NCBI GenBank assembly: GCA_032834875.1
Contig: CP135238.1
Coordinates: 1-44,010, forward strand
DNA length: 44,010 nucleotides
DNA from: Sulfuracidifex metallicus DSM 6482 = JCM 9184
GTDB lineage: Archaea > Thermoproteota > Thermoprotei_A > Sulfolobales > Sulfolobaceae
Direction: 5' to 3'
The notes under the pieces are model-generated. The model worked only from the letters and a program-made list of their open reading frames with translations, did not search any database and was not told the DNA's origin. The translations under genes and the position numbers were made by a program. This document shows positions 1 to 13,193 of this stretch, one piece after another (position 1 is the first letter of the stretch; each line of letters begins with the position of its first letter).

Positions 1-1710
1 ATGGAAATGTTATTTGGATATGAAACATCAAATAATAAAGTAAGATTTTCATATTGGGCTCCGTATCAAGAAAAATTATCTATAATATTAAATGATAGCG
101 AAACCCTCGACTTGGAGAAGAAAGATAGTGGTATGTTTGAAGGAGAATTTAGCATAAAGGAGTATTCAAGGTACAAGCTTAGGCTAGGCAACGGTGAAGT
201 TATTCCCGATCCATTTTCGAGATTTCAACCTGAAGGCGTACACGGAAGTTCACAAATTATTAATATAAATGAATCATATTCTAAAAGAGAAATAAAAAAG
301 GAAGATATGATAATTTACGAGATACATGTGGGAACTTTTACCAGTCAAGGAAATTTTGACGGAATAATAGAAAAATTAGATTATATTAAAGAATTAGACG
401 TAAATACTATAGAATTGATGCCTATTAATCAGTTCCCTGGAGATAGGGGGTGGGGATACGATGAGACTTATCTTTTTGCAGTTCAGAACTCATATGGTGG
501 ACCTTTATCGCTCAAAAGGCTTGTTAAAGAAGCACATAGAAGAAACCTATGGGTTATTTTAGATGTGATTTATAATCACATGGGACCTGAAGGGAATTAC
601 TTGGGAAAACTCGGACCGTATTTCTCGAACATGTATAAGTCACCTTGGGGTTTATCTTTCAATTTAGATGGAAACGGAAGCGATTTTGTTAGAGACTTGA
701 TATTAAGCAACGTAGATTATTGGATAAGATATTTTGATATAGACGGCTTTAGGCTAGACGCAATCCATGCTATATTTGATACATCTCCTATACACATTCT
801 TCAAAGAATAGCTGAGAGAGTCCACAAAATGGAAAGAGTAGTCATAGCAGAAAGCGACCTAAACGATCCAAAAATCATTAGGGAAGTAGACAAATGTGGG
901 TACGGCATAGATGCACAGTGGTGCGATGACTTTCATCATTCGCTTCACGCTTACGTCACAGGAGAAAGAACAGGATATTATGAAGACTATGGAAATCTAG
1001 AACAAGTTAAGAAGACTTTAACTAACGGGTATGTTTACGATGGAATTTATTCTAAATTTAGAAACAAAACCTTTGGAGAAAAGGTAGATGATAGTGTAGA
1101 TGGTTGTCGTTTTATAGTTTACATTCAGAATCATGATCAAGTTGGAAACAGAGGTAGAGGAGAAAGGATCTCTACATTAGTAGGTAAGACTAAACAAATA
1201 ACAATGGCAGCAATCTATGTCTTATCACCTTTTATACCTATGATCTTTATGGGAGAAGAGTATGGAGAGAGTAATCCTTTCTTATATTTTTCCAGTTTTT
1301 CTGATGATCAACTAATTCAGGGCGTAAGGGAAGGAAGGAAAAGGGATAATGGCCAGGATATTGACCCCCAAGCAAGAGAAACATTCGAGCTATCCAAATT
1401 GAGTTGGAATATTGATCATGAGGTCTTAAATTCCTATAAAAAATTGATACAAATAAGAAAAATGATAAACGAAAAATGTAAAAGAAAATTCTATGTTGAG
1501 GCTAGTAGTAATTATATAAAATTTGAGAGGGGAGGGATTAGAATAATAGCTAACTTCGCATCCACGCTAACAGAAAGGAAATTCGGCACCTTACTCTTCA
1601 AATATGGCAAAGTAGAGGAAAAGGAAAAAGAGTACCAACTAGAAGAAACCGGAGTGGTAATAGAAATGGTAGCGAGGCCTGGATTTGAACCAGGGACCTC
1701 AGGGTTATGA
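1..1710 (+). CDS. treZ: Malto-oligosyltrehalose trehalohydrolase (TreZ)
   Basis: This GH13 enzyme releases trehalose from maltooligosyl-trehalose, the last step of the TreY/TreZ route from glycogen-type glucans. An N-terminal beta domain (about residues 1-95) precedes the barrel. Visible GH13 motifs are DVIYNH, GFRLDAIHA (nucleophile Asp), VIAESD (acid Glu) and YIQNHDQVGN (transition-state Asp). The length of 569 aa is close to the roughly 560 aa of Sulfolobus TreZ. Family alignment recalled from memory favours the second Met (position 7) as start. The C-terminus is odd: the last 13 codons (from 1669) are antisense to the initiator tRNA gene, and the TGA stop lies opposite its anticodon loop. 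Any treX/treY partners would lie outside the window. Confidence 0.93.
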   Translation: MEMLFGYETSNNKVRFSYWAPYQEKLSIILNDSETLDLEKKDSGMFEGEFSIKEYSRYKLRLGNGEVIPDPFSRFQPEGVHGSSQIININESYSKREIKKEDMIIYEIHVGTFTSQGNFDGIIEKLDYIKELDVNTIELMPINQFPGDRGWGYDETYLFAVQNSYGGPLSLKRLVKEAHRRNLWVILDVIYNHMGPEGNYLGKLGPYFSNMYKSPWGLSFNLDGNGSDFVRDLILSNVDYWIRYFDIDGFRLDAIHAIFDTSPIHILQRIAERVHKMERVVIAESDLNDPKIIREVDKCGYGIDAQWCDDFHHSLHAYVTGERTGYYEDYGNLEQVKKTLTNGYVYDGIYSKFRNKTFGEKVDDSVDGCRFIVYIQNHDQVGNRGRGERISTLVGKTKQITMAAIYVLSPFIPMIFMGEEYGESNPFLYFSSFSDDQLIQGVREGRKRDNGQDIDPQARETFELSKLSWNIDHEVLNSYKKLIQIRKMINEKCKRKFYVEASSNYIKFERGGIRIIANFASTLTERKFGTLLFKYGKVEEKEKEYQLEETGVVIEMVARPGFEPGTSGL

Positions 1711-1743
1711 GCCCTGCGGCCTACCAGGCTGGCCTACCTCGCT
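1670..1743 (-). tRNA. Initiator tRNA-Met (CAT)
   Basis: A complete 74-nt cloverleaf without intron or encoded CCA. The acceptor is AGCGAGG paired with CCTCGCT, with discriminator A. The anticodon stem-loop is CAGGG-CTCATAA-CCCTG, with anticodon CAT opposite plus-strand bases 1707-1709, and the T-loop is TTCAAAT. The A1-U72 pair and three consecutive G-C pairs at the bottom of the anticodon stem are the archaeal initiator signature, so this is iMet and not elongator Met. Its 3' half overlaps the end of treZ on the opposite strand. Confidence 0.96.
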
Positions 1744-1794
1744 GCTTTACCTCGCCAAGCTGAATAGGTAGATATAGATTAAAAATCTAACGTA

Positions 1795-1877
1795 CGCCGG
1801 GAACGGGATTTGAACCCGTGTGGGGTTTCCCCCAATGGCTCTCCAGGCCATCCCCTTAACCGCTCGGGCATCCCGGC
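1795..1877 (-). tRNA. tRNA-Ser (GGA)
   Basis: An 83-nt class II tRNA with a long variable arm (GGGG-AAA-CCCC). The acceptor is GCCGGGA/TCCCGGC with discriminator G. The anticodon stem-loop ATGGC-CTGGAGA-GCCAT carries anticodon GGA, opposite 1842-1844. The T-arm ACGGG-TTCAAAT-CCCGT is regular. There is no intron and no encoded CCA. A TATA-like TTTTAATC on the minus strand (opposite 1901-1908) is spaced to start transcription at the tRNA 5' end. Confidence 0.96.
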
Positions 1878-1915
1878 ACTCATATAAAAAGAACAACGGG
1901 GATTAAAACGTTTTT

Positions 1916-2224
1916 TCAGATTAGTTCTATCTCTATATAAACGTCTTCTGGAACTCTAACTCTCATTAACTGCCTCATTATTCTTTCGTCCGCAGCAATA
2001 TCCATTATCCTTTTATGCATTCTCATTTCCCACTTCTCCCATTTCTTATGACCTTCACCGTGGGGTAATCTCATTATAGGCACTTGCATTGTCGACGATG
2101 GTAACGGAATAGGACCTCTCATACTTACTCCTGTCTTATCTACGATCGTCTTTATCTGTCCTACTACGTAATTTAAATCCTTTACATTAGTGCTCCAAAG
2201 TCTTATTCTTGCTTTAGAAGGCAT
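1916..2224 (-). CDS. rps10: Ribosomal protein uS10
   Basis: A protein of the small-subunit head and the archaeal equivalent of S10. The 102-aa protein opens with [12 protein letters not shown] and carries the family core GPIPLPSS near residue 40. It is the last gene of the rps7-tuf-rps10 group on the minus strand, with 62 bp between the tuf stop and this start, including a U-rich tract. A GAGGTG Shine-Dalgarno site lies about 9 nt upstream of the ATG. A nearer ATG is out of frame, which supports the chosen start. Confidence 0.96.
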   Translation of the reverse strand: MPSKARIRLWSTNVKDLNYVVGQIKTIVDKTGVSMRGPIPLPSSTMQVPIMRLPHGEGHKKWEKWEMRMHKRIMDIAADERIMRQLMRVRVPEDVYIEIELI

Positions 2225-2243
2225 ATATCATAACACCTCGACT

Positions 2244-2268
2244 AAAAAGAAAACAGAAAAATAAAAGG
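2244..2268 (-). terminator. Pyrimidine-rich tract between tuf and rps10
   Basis: Read on the minus strand, the intercistronic RNA is CCUUUUAUUUUUCUGUUUUC followed by UUUUU, with no G-C hairpin. Archaeal RNA polymerases terminate at oligo-U runs, so this could partly terminate tuf transcription before rps10 or pause it. This is inference from composition only. Confidence 0.35.
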
Positions 2269-2286
2269 TTATATATATCTCCCTCA

Positions 2287-3594
2287 TTACTTGATCTCTA
2301 TTTTTGCGGGAGTAACATCGTTTATAACTCCTACTCCTACAGTCTTACCCATATCTCTCATTGCAAACCTTCCTAATGGTGGGAACTCATTAAACTTCTC
2401 TGCGCATAGAGGCTTAATTGGCTTCATCTTCACTATAGCTACGTCTCCTTGCTTGATGAACTTTGGATTCTTCTCTACTTCCTTACCAGTTTTTGGATCT
2501 AACTTTGACACTATTTCTGATATTCTACAAGCTACGCTAGCAGTATGCAGATGTAAGACTGGAGTATATCCCTCAGGCAGCGCTGTAGGATGCCATACTA
2601 CTATTATTCTAGCTGTAAACTCGTCAGCTACTGTTGGAGGCTTGTCTGGATGACCGGCAACGTCACCTCTCTTTATGTCTTTCTTTTCAACGCCTCTTAT
2701 GTTAAATCCAATGTTATCTCCAGGCTCAGCCTTGTCTATTCTAGTATAGTGAGTCTCAATTGATCTCACATCTCCTACTTTTCCTGCCGGCATGAAAACC
2801 ACCTTATCGTTGACCTTCAATACACCAGTTTCTACTCTACCTACTGGTACTGTTCCTACACCTGACTTGGAATACACTTCCTGAATTGGTATCCTTAGAG
2901 GCTTATCTACTGGCTTAGGAGGTACTTCTAGCATATCTAGACAGTCTTCAATAGTGGGTCCGTTATACCATGACATATGCTCTGAACGACTAGTAACGTT
3001 TTCTCCTGTCGGTGCTACTATCGGAACGAACTTAACTTTGTTCATGTTGAAGCCAAAACCTTTCATGAATTTGGTTAGAGTATCTACTACTTCATTGAAC
3101 CTCTTTTGATCATAAGGTGTATCAGTTAAGTCCATCTTGTTTACTGCTACTATCATTTGGTCAATTCCCATAGTCTTTGCTAATATTATGTGCTCCCTAG
3201 TCTGACCTTCAGCGCTCATACCTGATTCGAACTCACCCTTCTTAGCTGAGATTGCTAGAATTGCTGCATCTGCTTGGCTTGCACCAGTAATCATGTTCTT
3301 TACGAAGTCTCTGTGCCCAGGAGCATCAATTATAGTGAAGAAGTACTTCTTGGTCTCAAACTTCATGAAAGTTAAGTTAATTGTAACTCCTCTTTCTCTT
3401 TCTTCCTTTAATCTATCTAGTAGAAATGCATACTTCTCTGTTTCTTTACCTAACTTCTTAGCAGCTTCCTCAGCTTCCTTCACTGTTTTCTCATCTAGAA
3501 ATCCTCTATCCATCAGTAACCTTCCAACTAGAGTACTCTTACCATGATCTACGTGTCCTATTACGATCAAATTAAGATGAGGCTTTTGCGACAT
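2287..3594 (-). CDS. tuf: Elongation factor 1-alpha (aEF1A)
   Basis: The GTPase that delivers aminoacyl-tRNA to the ribosomal A site. The 435-aa protein shows the full G-domain signature: GHVDHGKST (P-loop, residues 13-21), DAPGHRDF (G3) and VNKMD (G4), followed by two beta-barrel domains beginning near residue 230. Length and motifs are normal for Sulfolobales, with no intein. It lies between rps7 and rps10 on the minus strand, the usual archaeal str order. The region before its start has a weak GTGATAA Shine-Dalgarno-like sequence and a small hairpin at the rps7 stop. Confidence 0.98.
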   Translation of the reverse strand: MSQKPHLNLIVIGHVDHGKSTLVGRLLMDRGFLDEKTVKEAEEAAKKLGKETEKYAFLLDRLKEERERGVTINLTFMKFETKKYFFTIIDAPGHRDFVKNMITGASQADAAILAISAKKGEFESGMSAEGQTREHIILAKTMGIDQMIVAVNKMDLTDTPYDQKRFNEVVDTLTKFMKGFGFNMNKVKFVPIVAPTGENVTSRSEHMSWYNGPTIEDCLDMLEVPPKPVDKPLRIPIQEVYSKSGVGTVPVGRVETGVLKVNDKVVFMPAGKVGDVRSIETHYTRIDKAEPGDNIGFNIRGVEKKDIKRGDVAGHPDKPPTVADEFTARIIVVWHPTALPEGYTPVLHLHTASVACRISEIVSKLDPKTGKEVEKNPKFIKQGDVAIVKMKPIKPLCAEKFNEFPPLGRFAMRDMGKTVGVGVINDVTPAKIEIK

Positions 3595-3625
3595 TTATCA
3601 CACACTCTTAAGGCTTCTATACTGC

Positions 3626-3644
3626 AGGTAATAAAAAATTACCT
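3626..3644. repeat. Perfect inverted repeat at the rps7 stop codon
   Basis: AGGTAAT-AAAAA-ATTACCT is a perfect 7-bp stem with a 5-nt loop, on the boundary of rps7 and tuf. On the transcribed (minus) strand the loop is UUUUU and one stem arm contains the rps7 stop codon. It may be an RNA processing, pausing or attenuation site between the two cistrons. The structure is visible; the function is inferred. Confidence 0.5.
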
Positions 3645-4223
3645 AGAGCTTAAGGCTATCCTTTCTATCTCTTCTTTCTTCTTTACTGCGAAGCTCCTGT
3701 TGTCGTTATTATATGCAGCAATTATTTCGTCTGCCAAAGCTTCTTCAATAGGTTTAGCATTATTGAATGCAGCATCCTTAGCACCCGTAACGAGATGTCT
3801 TAATGCCATATCCACCCTTCTCTGTGGGGCAACGTCGACTGCAACGTAGTATACAATACCTCCGTACATTATCCTTGTTACTTCTTCTCGTGGAGAACTA
3901 TTTTCTATAGCCCTAACTAGAACTTGAATAGGGTTCTCTCCAGTTCTTTCATGAATTAGATCGAAGGTCATTTTAACAATGTTGTAAGCTAGTTGTTTTT
4001 TGCCCTTATTTCTGCCTGGCCTCATTACGTTGTTTATTAGCCTTTCTACTATAGATATTCTAGACTTACCGAATCTTCTGTGTTCATGCCTTCCTCCAGA
4101 ATGGGGCAAATAAACTGGCATTAATGGGATATATCTCTTTAGACTAGGATCTCTAACTTCAACCTTGTTATCCCATTTACCGAAAACCTTTATTTGAATG
4201 GGCGTAATTTCCGCTGATTCCAT
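3639..4223 (-). CDS. rps7: Ribosomal protein uS7
   Basis: A primary 16S rRNA-binding protein that organises the small-subunit head. The 194-aa archaeal form has an N-terminal extension before the family region [20 protein letters not shown] (about residues 53-72), then the helix bundle with [18 protein letters not shown]. It is the first gene of the rps7-tuf-rps10 transcript. Its promoter octamer (4258-4265, CTTAAATA on the minus strand) would place the RNA start about 13 nt before the ATG, and the same octamer can serve the divergent DUF151 gene. Confidence 0.97.
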   Translation of the reverse strand: MESAEITPIQIKVFGKWDNKVEVRDPSLKRYIPLMPVYLPHSGGRHEHRRFGKSRISIVERLINNVMRPGRNKGKKQLAYNIVKMTFDLIHERTGENPIQVLVRAIENSSPREEVTRIMYGGIVYYVAVDVAPQRRVDMALRHLVTGAKDAAFNNAKPIEEALADEIIAAYNNDNRSFAVKKKEEIERIALSSR

Positions 4224-4257
4224 ACGATCTTACCAACCTATAACTAAATCGACTGGA

Positions 4258-4265
4258 TATTTAAG
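4258..4265. promoter_or_regulatory. Shared TATA-like octamer for rps7 (-) and the DUF151 gene (+)
   Basis: TATTTAAG on the plus strand reads CTTAAATA on the minus strand. With the usual archaeal spacing of about 26 nt from box centre to start site, it predicts initiation near 4288 on plus, exactly at an in-frame ATG, and near 4236 on minus, just before the rps7 ATG at 4223. No second box is obvious in the 64-bp gap. Confidence 0.55.
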
Positions 4266-4287
4266 TTTATGAAGGTTAATGGTAAAT

Positions 4288-4749
4288 ATGAATAGAATGG
4301 ACAACAATGAAGATTTAGCTAGAGTGACGAACGTAGACGCCTTCTTTATACCAATATACAATTCACCCGCAATAGTTTGTTATTTAGATGATAACAGACA
4401 GTTTATGTTATCTAATGTACCAGTTGAGATTGTACTTGCAATTAGAAAGTTGAACAACAAAGACGGAATAATTGAAGAAAGAGAGAACGTTTTTGATATT
4501 TTAAATTTTATACCAGAAGTAAAAGATAATTTGGAAAAACACATAGAAAAAGTAGTAATTGATCAGCTAAATGAAAAGATAGGAGTTTATTCCGCCTCAA
4601 TTGAGCTAAAATTTGGAGATTCAATAGTAATTGAGAAAAGAATGATTCCTAGCCACGCCGTCTTTTTGGCCTTACTTACTAAAAAGCCAATATATGTTAG
4701 AAGAAATTTAGTTGATGAACAAGAAAATGAGGATAAAGGAGAAAGTTGA
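4288..4749 (+). CDS. DUF151 / bifunctional-nuclease-family protein
   Basis: About 153 aa. The C-terminal half (IVIEKRMIPSHAVFLALLTKKPIYVRR) matches the DUF151 (BFN) pattern in which an R-P-S-D/H-A-[IV]-x-L-A-L core is followed by P-I-[YF]-V. Some family members have been reported to have nuclease activity; the role in archaea is not established. I chose the ATG at 4288 because the TATA-like octamer predicts transcription starting there. In-frame ATGs at 4279 and 4297 are alternatives. It stands alone on the plus strand inside an otherwise minus-strand ribosomal/RNA polymerase block, between rps12 and rps7. Confidence 0.8.
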   Translation: MNRMDNNEDLARVTNVDAFFIPIYNSPAIVCYLDDNRQFMLSNVPVEIVLAIRKLNNKDGIIEERENVFDILNFIPEVKDNLEKHIEKVVIDQLNEKIGVYSASIELKFGDSIVIEKRMIPSHAVFLALLTKKPIYVRRNLVDEQENEDKGES

Positions 4750-4777
4750 TTATATAAGGAACACATATTTGTATATT

Positions 4778-5221
4778 TTACCTAGAAGGTTTCTGTTTTT
4801 TGCCTTTATATAGAGCATCTAAAGATACTCCGTTGACCATTATTACCTTGAACCTAACACCTGGAAGATCACCCATAGACCTACCTAATGTTCCTCCTAT
4901 ACCAGCTATAATGACCTCATCATGTTCATCTATGAAATTTACACCGCCGTCTCCGGGGACAAACGCAGTTACTACTCTTCCGTTCTTCACCAACTGAACT
5001 CTCACACACTTTCTTACAGCTGAATTAGGTTGCCTAGACTCTATTCCAACTTTCTCTAGAACAACACCCCTAGCCATAGGAGCTCCTTCCAGTGGATCAA
5101 ATTTCTCCTTCAGCGCCATCATCCTTATCTTGAACTTTCTTTGATTCCATCTGAATCTTAGCCTCTTAAGCTTCAACTTTCTTGCTGCGTATATTCCTTT
5201 TGGCGATTTATTGCCTGCCAT
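4778..5221 (-). CDS. rps12: Ribosomal protein uS12
   Basis: A protein of the decoding centre. The 147-aa archaeal form has the strongly conserved segment with [14 protein letters not shown] (about residues 64-77) and a following [12 protein letters not shown] loop. It is the last gene of the rpoH-rpoB-rpoA1-rpoA2-rpl30e-nusA-rps12 run, 10 bp after nusA, with a clear GGTGA Shine-Dalgarno site 5 nt before the ATG. Its 3' end faces the convergent DUF151 gene 28 bp away. Confidence 0.97.
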   Translation of the reverse strand: MAGNKSPKGIYAARKLKLKRLRFRWNQRKFKIRMMALKEKFDPLEGAPMARGVVLEKVGIESRQPNSAVRKCVRVQLVKNGRVVTAFVPGDGGVNFIDEHDEVIIAGIGGTLGRSMGDLPGVRFKVIMVNGVSLDALYKGKKQKPSR

Positions 5222-5231
5222 TCACTTCACC

Positions 5232-5672
5232 TTATACTATAACCACATTGTCAATATCCATATACCTCTTTAAAATTAGCTTAGCCCTTACAACATTCTT
5301 TCCACTTCTACCTATTGCAATACCCTTATCTTGTGGATCAACAGTTACGTAAACAGATTTCTTAGAATCACTATTAACAAGTCTTATGCTTCTGACTCTA
5401 GCCGGAGCCATTAGAAACTTAACCATATCGTCTAAGTTATCACTATAGGCAACAATTTCAACGTCCTTTCCTAACGAGTTCTTCAATTTTCTTACATTAA
5501 GACCATTTTTACCAATGGCCATCCCCATATCTTTGCTGTCCACCAAAAATATTATCCTATTGTTTTCCTGATCTATTATACAATCTTTAACTGCGGCCTT
5601 TGTAATATCCTGAAATAAAGAAATATATCGCATTTCTTCTGGGGTTAGCCTAATTTCTGGCAGATCATCCAC
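5232..5672 (-). CDS. nusA: Archaeal NusA-like KH-domain transcription factor
   Basis: A 146-aa protein with two KH RNA-binding modules. The signature loops are [13 protein letters not shown] (about residues 52-64) and [15 protein letters not shown] (about 118-132). Archaeal NusA lacks the bacterial N-terminal polymerase-binding and S1 domains, as here, and is thought to act in elongation or termination. It overlaps the rpl30e stop by 8 bp, and a GGGGTG Shine-Dalgarno element directly before the ATG suggests translational coupling. Confidence 0.93.
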   Translation of the reverse strand: MDDLPEIRLTPEEMRYISLFQDITKAAVKDCIIDQENNRIIFLVDSKDMGMAIGKNGLNVRKLKNSLGKDVEIVAYSDNLDDMVKFLMAPARVRSIRLVNSDSKKSVYVTVDPQDKGIAIGRSGKNVVRAKLILKRYMDIDNVVIV

Positions 5673-5982
5673 CCCTTCCTAGTTCCAAAATCTTAGAACT
5701 ACCTTCTTCCTCAACTCCTATAGCTGATACTATAAATGGCCTTCCAGTCAGAGTTCCTAAATCCCATCCGCTTCCTGCATACTCGTAAAATGGAATGCCA
5801 GATACTTTTGCGAGATAAATAATGTCATCTTTTATATCTTCACGTAAAGTTGATGCTATTATTATCATCTTCAACTTACCTGTCTTTAGCATTTTGATAC
5901 AGTTCCTTGATCCTAAAACTACTTTTCCAGTTTTTAAAAGAACTTTTAATTCTCCTTCAAATGACAACTGTTGAGACAACAT
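5665..5982 (-). CDS. rpl30e: Ribosomal protein eL30
   Basis: A large-subunit protein of the L7Ae/L30e RNA-binding fold, 105 aa, without a bacterial counterpart. Recognisable segments are [22 protein letters not shown] (first half, about residues 15-36) and [10 protein letters not shown] (about 68-77), both typical of the family. It sits between rpoA2 and nusA, the normal crenarchaeal position. Its Shine-Dalgarno site GGTGA contains the TGA stop of rpoA2 and is followed by TAA and then the ATG, so the two genes are translationally linked. Confidence 0.95.
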   Translation of the reverse strand: MLSQQLSFEGELKVLLKTGKVVLGSRNCIKMLKTGKLKMIIIASTLREDIKDDIIYLAKVSGIPFYEYAGSGWDLGTLTGRPFIVSAIGVEEEGSSKILELGRGG

Positions 5983-5985
5983 TTA

Positions 5986-7167
5986 TCACCCTAAACTTGG
6001 TTTCATCATTAATTCTACCATACCAGTACCCAGTTTAATAGGATGCCCTATAATAATGTTTTCTACTACTCCTCTAAACTCTTCCATGTCACCACGGGCT
6101 GCTGAGTCTAGAAGATGTTTAACTGTAACCTCGAATGCAGCCCTAGCTAAAACGCTTGTTTTCTCTCCGCTAACTCCATGACGACCTATCTGTCTTATGA
6201 TTCCTGTTCTAGTCATTATGTCTGCCACTAACATTATGTGCCTTATATCTACGTCTAGACCTTGTTCATCAAGTACTCTTTTAATTTCCTTTATTATCAT
6301 TTCCCTTCCTGCTTCTATGCCTAAAGTTTCCTCAACCTCATGAACGTTATTAGTTTCTACACGACTCTGATCGACGCCCTTTACAGAGAGTACTCCCTCT
6401 AGGTTAGACCCGTCGGTTATAATTACAAATTCGTCTCCTCTCTTCTGGACTATAGCCCTTTTAATTCCTTTGATGCCTTTAATCTTAGCACTGAGAATCT
6501 TCTCTCTCATTTTGAAGAGGGCAGTTACGCTGTCTATATCATTAAAAGTAATTGACACAGAGTTGTCATCTATATCCTCTATGGTAACGTCACCAAGCTT
6601 TAACTTTGATAGAACTTTCTTCACTTCATCTATAGTTATACCCTTATCGGAAAGCATGTCCACATCAAACTCAAAGGTTATGGACATAGATGCAATATCT
6701 ATGCTCGTGGAGCTTACAACGTTCTCCACTCTAGTATATTCTAGTCTCTTTGCAACTTCCAAAGCTTTGTCTCTATCTGATTTATACTCGTCTGTAAGGT
6801 AAATTGTCATCATCGGAGTAGATGGAGTTTTTTTAGAATCTACTATTTCTATTAACCTAGGAAGACCTAAGGTTACATTAAGCTCCCTTACGCCTGCATA
6901 ATGAAAAGTTCTTAATGTCATTTGCGTTCCGGGTTCTCCTATAGATTGAGCAGCAACTACACCTACCGATTCTCCTGAATTTACTAACTCTTTTTCATAT
7001 TCATTTACAGCTAAATTCAATATTTTGTCTATTTCTTCCATTCTTAATTCCATATCAGTATTTCTTATTCCGTTCTCTATATCCTGTAATATCTTTGGAG
7101 GAACTATCTTTTCAAGTTGAGAAAGCCTTTCCTTAAGATAATTCTCCATCTCAGGATTCATATTCAT
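5986..7167 (-). CDS. rpoA2: RNA polymerase subunit A'' (Rpo1C)
   Basis: The C-terminal part of the largest RNA polymerase subunit, a separate gene in archaea. It carries the trigger-loop region [19 protein letters not shown] (about residues 73-91 of 393) and the conserved clamp/C-terminal segment [13 protein letters not shown] chose the ATG at 7167, 9 bp inside the longest frame: a GGTGG sequence lies 5 nt upstream, and the longer frame would start at a GTG within that Shine-Dalgarno site. The gene overlaps the rpoA1 stop by 4 bp. Confidence 0.97.
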   Translation of the reverse strand: MNMNPEMENYLKERLSQLEKIVPPKILQDIENGIRNTDMELRMEEIDKILNLAVNEYEKELVNSGESVGVVAAQSIGEPGTQMTLRTFHYAGVRELNVTLGLPRLIEIVDSKKTPSTPMMTIYLTDEYKSDRDKALEVAKRLEYTRVENVVSSTSIDIASMSITFEFDVDMLSDKGITIDEVKKVLSKLKLGDVTIEDIDDNSVSITFNDIDSVTALFKMREKILSAKIKGIKGIKRAIVQKRGDEFVIITDGSNLEGVLSVKGVDQSRVETNNVHEVEETLGIEAGREMIIKEIKRVLDEQGLDVDIRHIMLVADIMTRTGIIRQIGRHGVSGEKTSVLARAAFEVTVKHLLDSAARGDMEEFRGVVENIIIGHPIKLGTGMVELMMKPSLG

Positions 7168-9804
7168 TTCCTCCACCCTACAACTCTCTCTATTAACCTA
7201 TTTACATCTACTGACTTCCCATGTGCACTCTGCATTGGAAAGACGCCGTCTTCTCCATAGGCCAGCTGTATAACTTCTCCATAAAGACTTCTGACGCTAC
7301 CATCATATTCAGCTCTAAGGTCAGACAGAGCGTTTATAAGCCTTCTCTGCATATATCCGCTCTGCGACGTCCTTACCGCCGTATCCACTAGACCTTCCCT
7401 ACCTCCAGCCGCATGATAGAAAACTTCAACAGGATTCAGACCAGTTCTAAATGAAGAGTAGACGAATCCTCTTGCCTCAGGAGATATGTCAAATGGCTTA
7501 AAGTGAGGCAAGGTTCTGTTCATATATCCTCTTGTTAGTCTCTCTCCCCTTACAGATTGTTGGCCTAACATTGCGGCCATTTGGGTAATATTAAGAACGC
7601 TACCTCTAGCTCCTGTCCTAGCCATTATATATGCATAATTGAAAGGATCCAAATGTTTTGTTGCTATTTCACCTGCTGAATTCCTTAACTTGTCCAAAGC
7701 ATCAAGAATATAGTTCTCCAGACTCTCCTCTGGCGTTCTCCCTGGTATTGGCTCCAATTTTCTTTCTTTGTACTGTAAAATTAAATTATCTACATCTTTC
7801 TTAGCTTTTTCTGCTTGTTCAGCTATCTCCCTTTTGGCGTCTTCTGGTAAGGTCACATCATCTAGAGACATAGTAAATCCTTGTATTTCAATAAATCTCA
7901 GAAAAGCTTTGAACAAATTGTCCATTATCCATAGACCGTATTCTTCAGGATATTCTATAAGGAGCCAATGAAGTATACTCTCTGGCTGTTGATTTCCAAT
8001 GGCTTTCTTGTCGAAGACACCCTCCAAAAGTTTGCCCTTCTTTATAACGACATAAGAATCATGTGGGCAGTCCTCATCCTTACATAGCCTAGAGCCGCTT
8101 GATACATTAGACTGACCATGGAAGTTGAAGTCCTCTGGAAGGAAGAGGCTTACTAGCTGTTTACCAGTATATAATGGCTTAGGAGACAAAATAGCAGGCT
8201 CCCCTATCTCTCCATGAAAATCTACCACTCCTAATATCCTCATGACCTCCTCTTTGGTGAGTAAGGTGGTCTTAACGGTCAAAAGATACGCTCCGCTTAT
8301 GTAATCTTGACCACCTCCCATTATAGGACCTCCGTATCTAGGCGTCAATATATTCCTATGAACTATCATTAGCTCCTTTGTCTCCGCTATGGCCTCTTCA
8401 GACTGAGGGACGTGTAAGTTCATTTCGTCGCCATCAAAGTCTGCGTTGTATGGTGCACAGACCAATATATTGAGCCTAAATGTTCTCCCTGGTAATATTC
8501 TGGCTTTATGTCCCATCATTGATATCCTATGAAGTGAGGGCTGCCTATTGAAAATGACAACATCTCCGTCAACTAAATGTCTCTCTATTATAAATCCCGG
8601 TGCTAAGGCAGAGGCGAACTCTTTCCTGTCTTTCACATATCTTAGATCTATCCTCCTTCCATCATTCCTTATTACATAGTTCGCGCCTGGCCATGTCTCT
8701 GGGCCATTTATTACATATTGTCTCATTCTTTCTATGTTTGAAGTTGTAACTCTTTCTGGTACAGTGAGCATTTTTGCAATATGTTCTGGTACACCTACCT
8801 CGTCAATACTTATGTTCGGATCAGGAGAGATTACAGTTCTAGATGAAAAGTCAACCCTCTTTCCTGATAGATTGCCTCTGAATCTGCCTTCTTTACCCTT
8901 AAGCCTCTGAGCCATAGTTCTCAATGGTCTTCCAGATCTATGTTTAGACGGAGGTAAACCAGGAATTTCGTTATCAAAATAAGTGGAAATATGATATTGT
9001 AACAAGTCCCATAGATCCTCCACTATCAGTTGAGGTGCTCCAGCATCAATGCTCTCCTTTAACCTTTCATTAATCCTTACAATATCAACAAGTTTGTGAG
9101 TTAGATCGTCCTCAGCGCGTATACCACTTTCAATCATTATGGAAGGTCTAATCGTAACAGGAGGTACTGGAAGTACGGTAAGTATCATCCACTCTGGTCT
9201 ACTAGTTTTTGGATCATACCCCATGAGTTCGACGTCAGAATCAGGAATCTTCTCTAATCTCTCCCTTATATCAGAAGGAGTTAGCCTTTGAAGGCCTTCG
9301 CTTCTCTCTTCGTAAAAGTTATACGGTTTATCCAGTTTTATCTTAATTTGTTTTGTATTACAATGAGGACATTGATTGGCTTTCATAGCAGTCTTCTTTA
9401 TATGATCATTGAGTCTCTTAGCAGCAGAAGGCCATCTATTTTTAATTGCGTTGTATATACGTTCATATTTTGTGATATCGTCCTGAGGTATCTTTAGCCT
9501 TCCGCATCTACTGCAGGTGGCTTTTAGAAATTCATATACATGCTTAACGAATCCTATGTGTATTACCGGACGTACTAGCTCTATGTGACCAAAATGACCG
9601 GGGCAGTTCCCCAAAGTATTTCCGCAAGTAGGACACTTCTGACCAGGTTCAATTACACCAAGTCTAGGATCCATTACACTTCCCTCTATCGGGGTTCCGT
9701 CCTCGTCATACACTTCTGAAGTAATTATTGCAGTCACTGACATTTTTCTTATTTCGTCAGGGGAAATTATTCCAAATTTTATTCTTTTAATTACTTTTTC
9801 ATTT

Positions 9805-9812
<8 letters not shown>
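7164..9812 (-). CDS. rpoA1: RNA polymerase subunit A' (Rpo1N)
   Basis: The N-terminal part of the largest subunit, 882 aa, containing the catalytic centre. The metal-binding loop [12 protein letters not shown] supplies the three Asp ligands of Mg-A. The N-terminal zinc sites [17 protein letters not shown] and CSRCGRLK...CPHC are intact, and the bridge-helix region [20 protein letters not shown] lies near the end. There is no intein. I chose the ATG at 9812: GGTGA in the rpoB tail lies 5 nt upstream, and the GTG that would lengthen the frame (9821) overlaps this site. It overlaps the rpoB 3' end by 8 bp. Confidence 0.98.
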
Positions 9813-13188
<3,376 letters not shown>

Positions 13189-13193
13189 TTATT

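Noticed and set aside
2291-3849. Plus-strand open frames opposite tuf and rps7
   Set aside because: They are mirror frames of highly conserved minus-strand genes with no promoter, ribosome site or family similarity.
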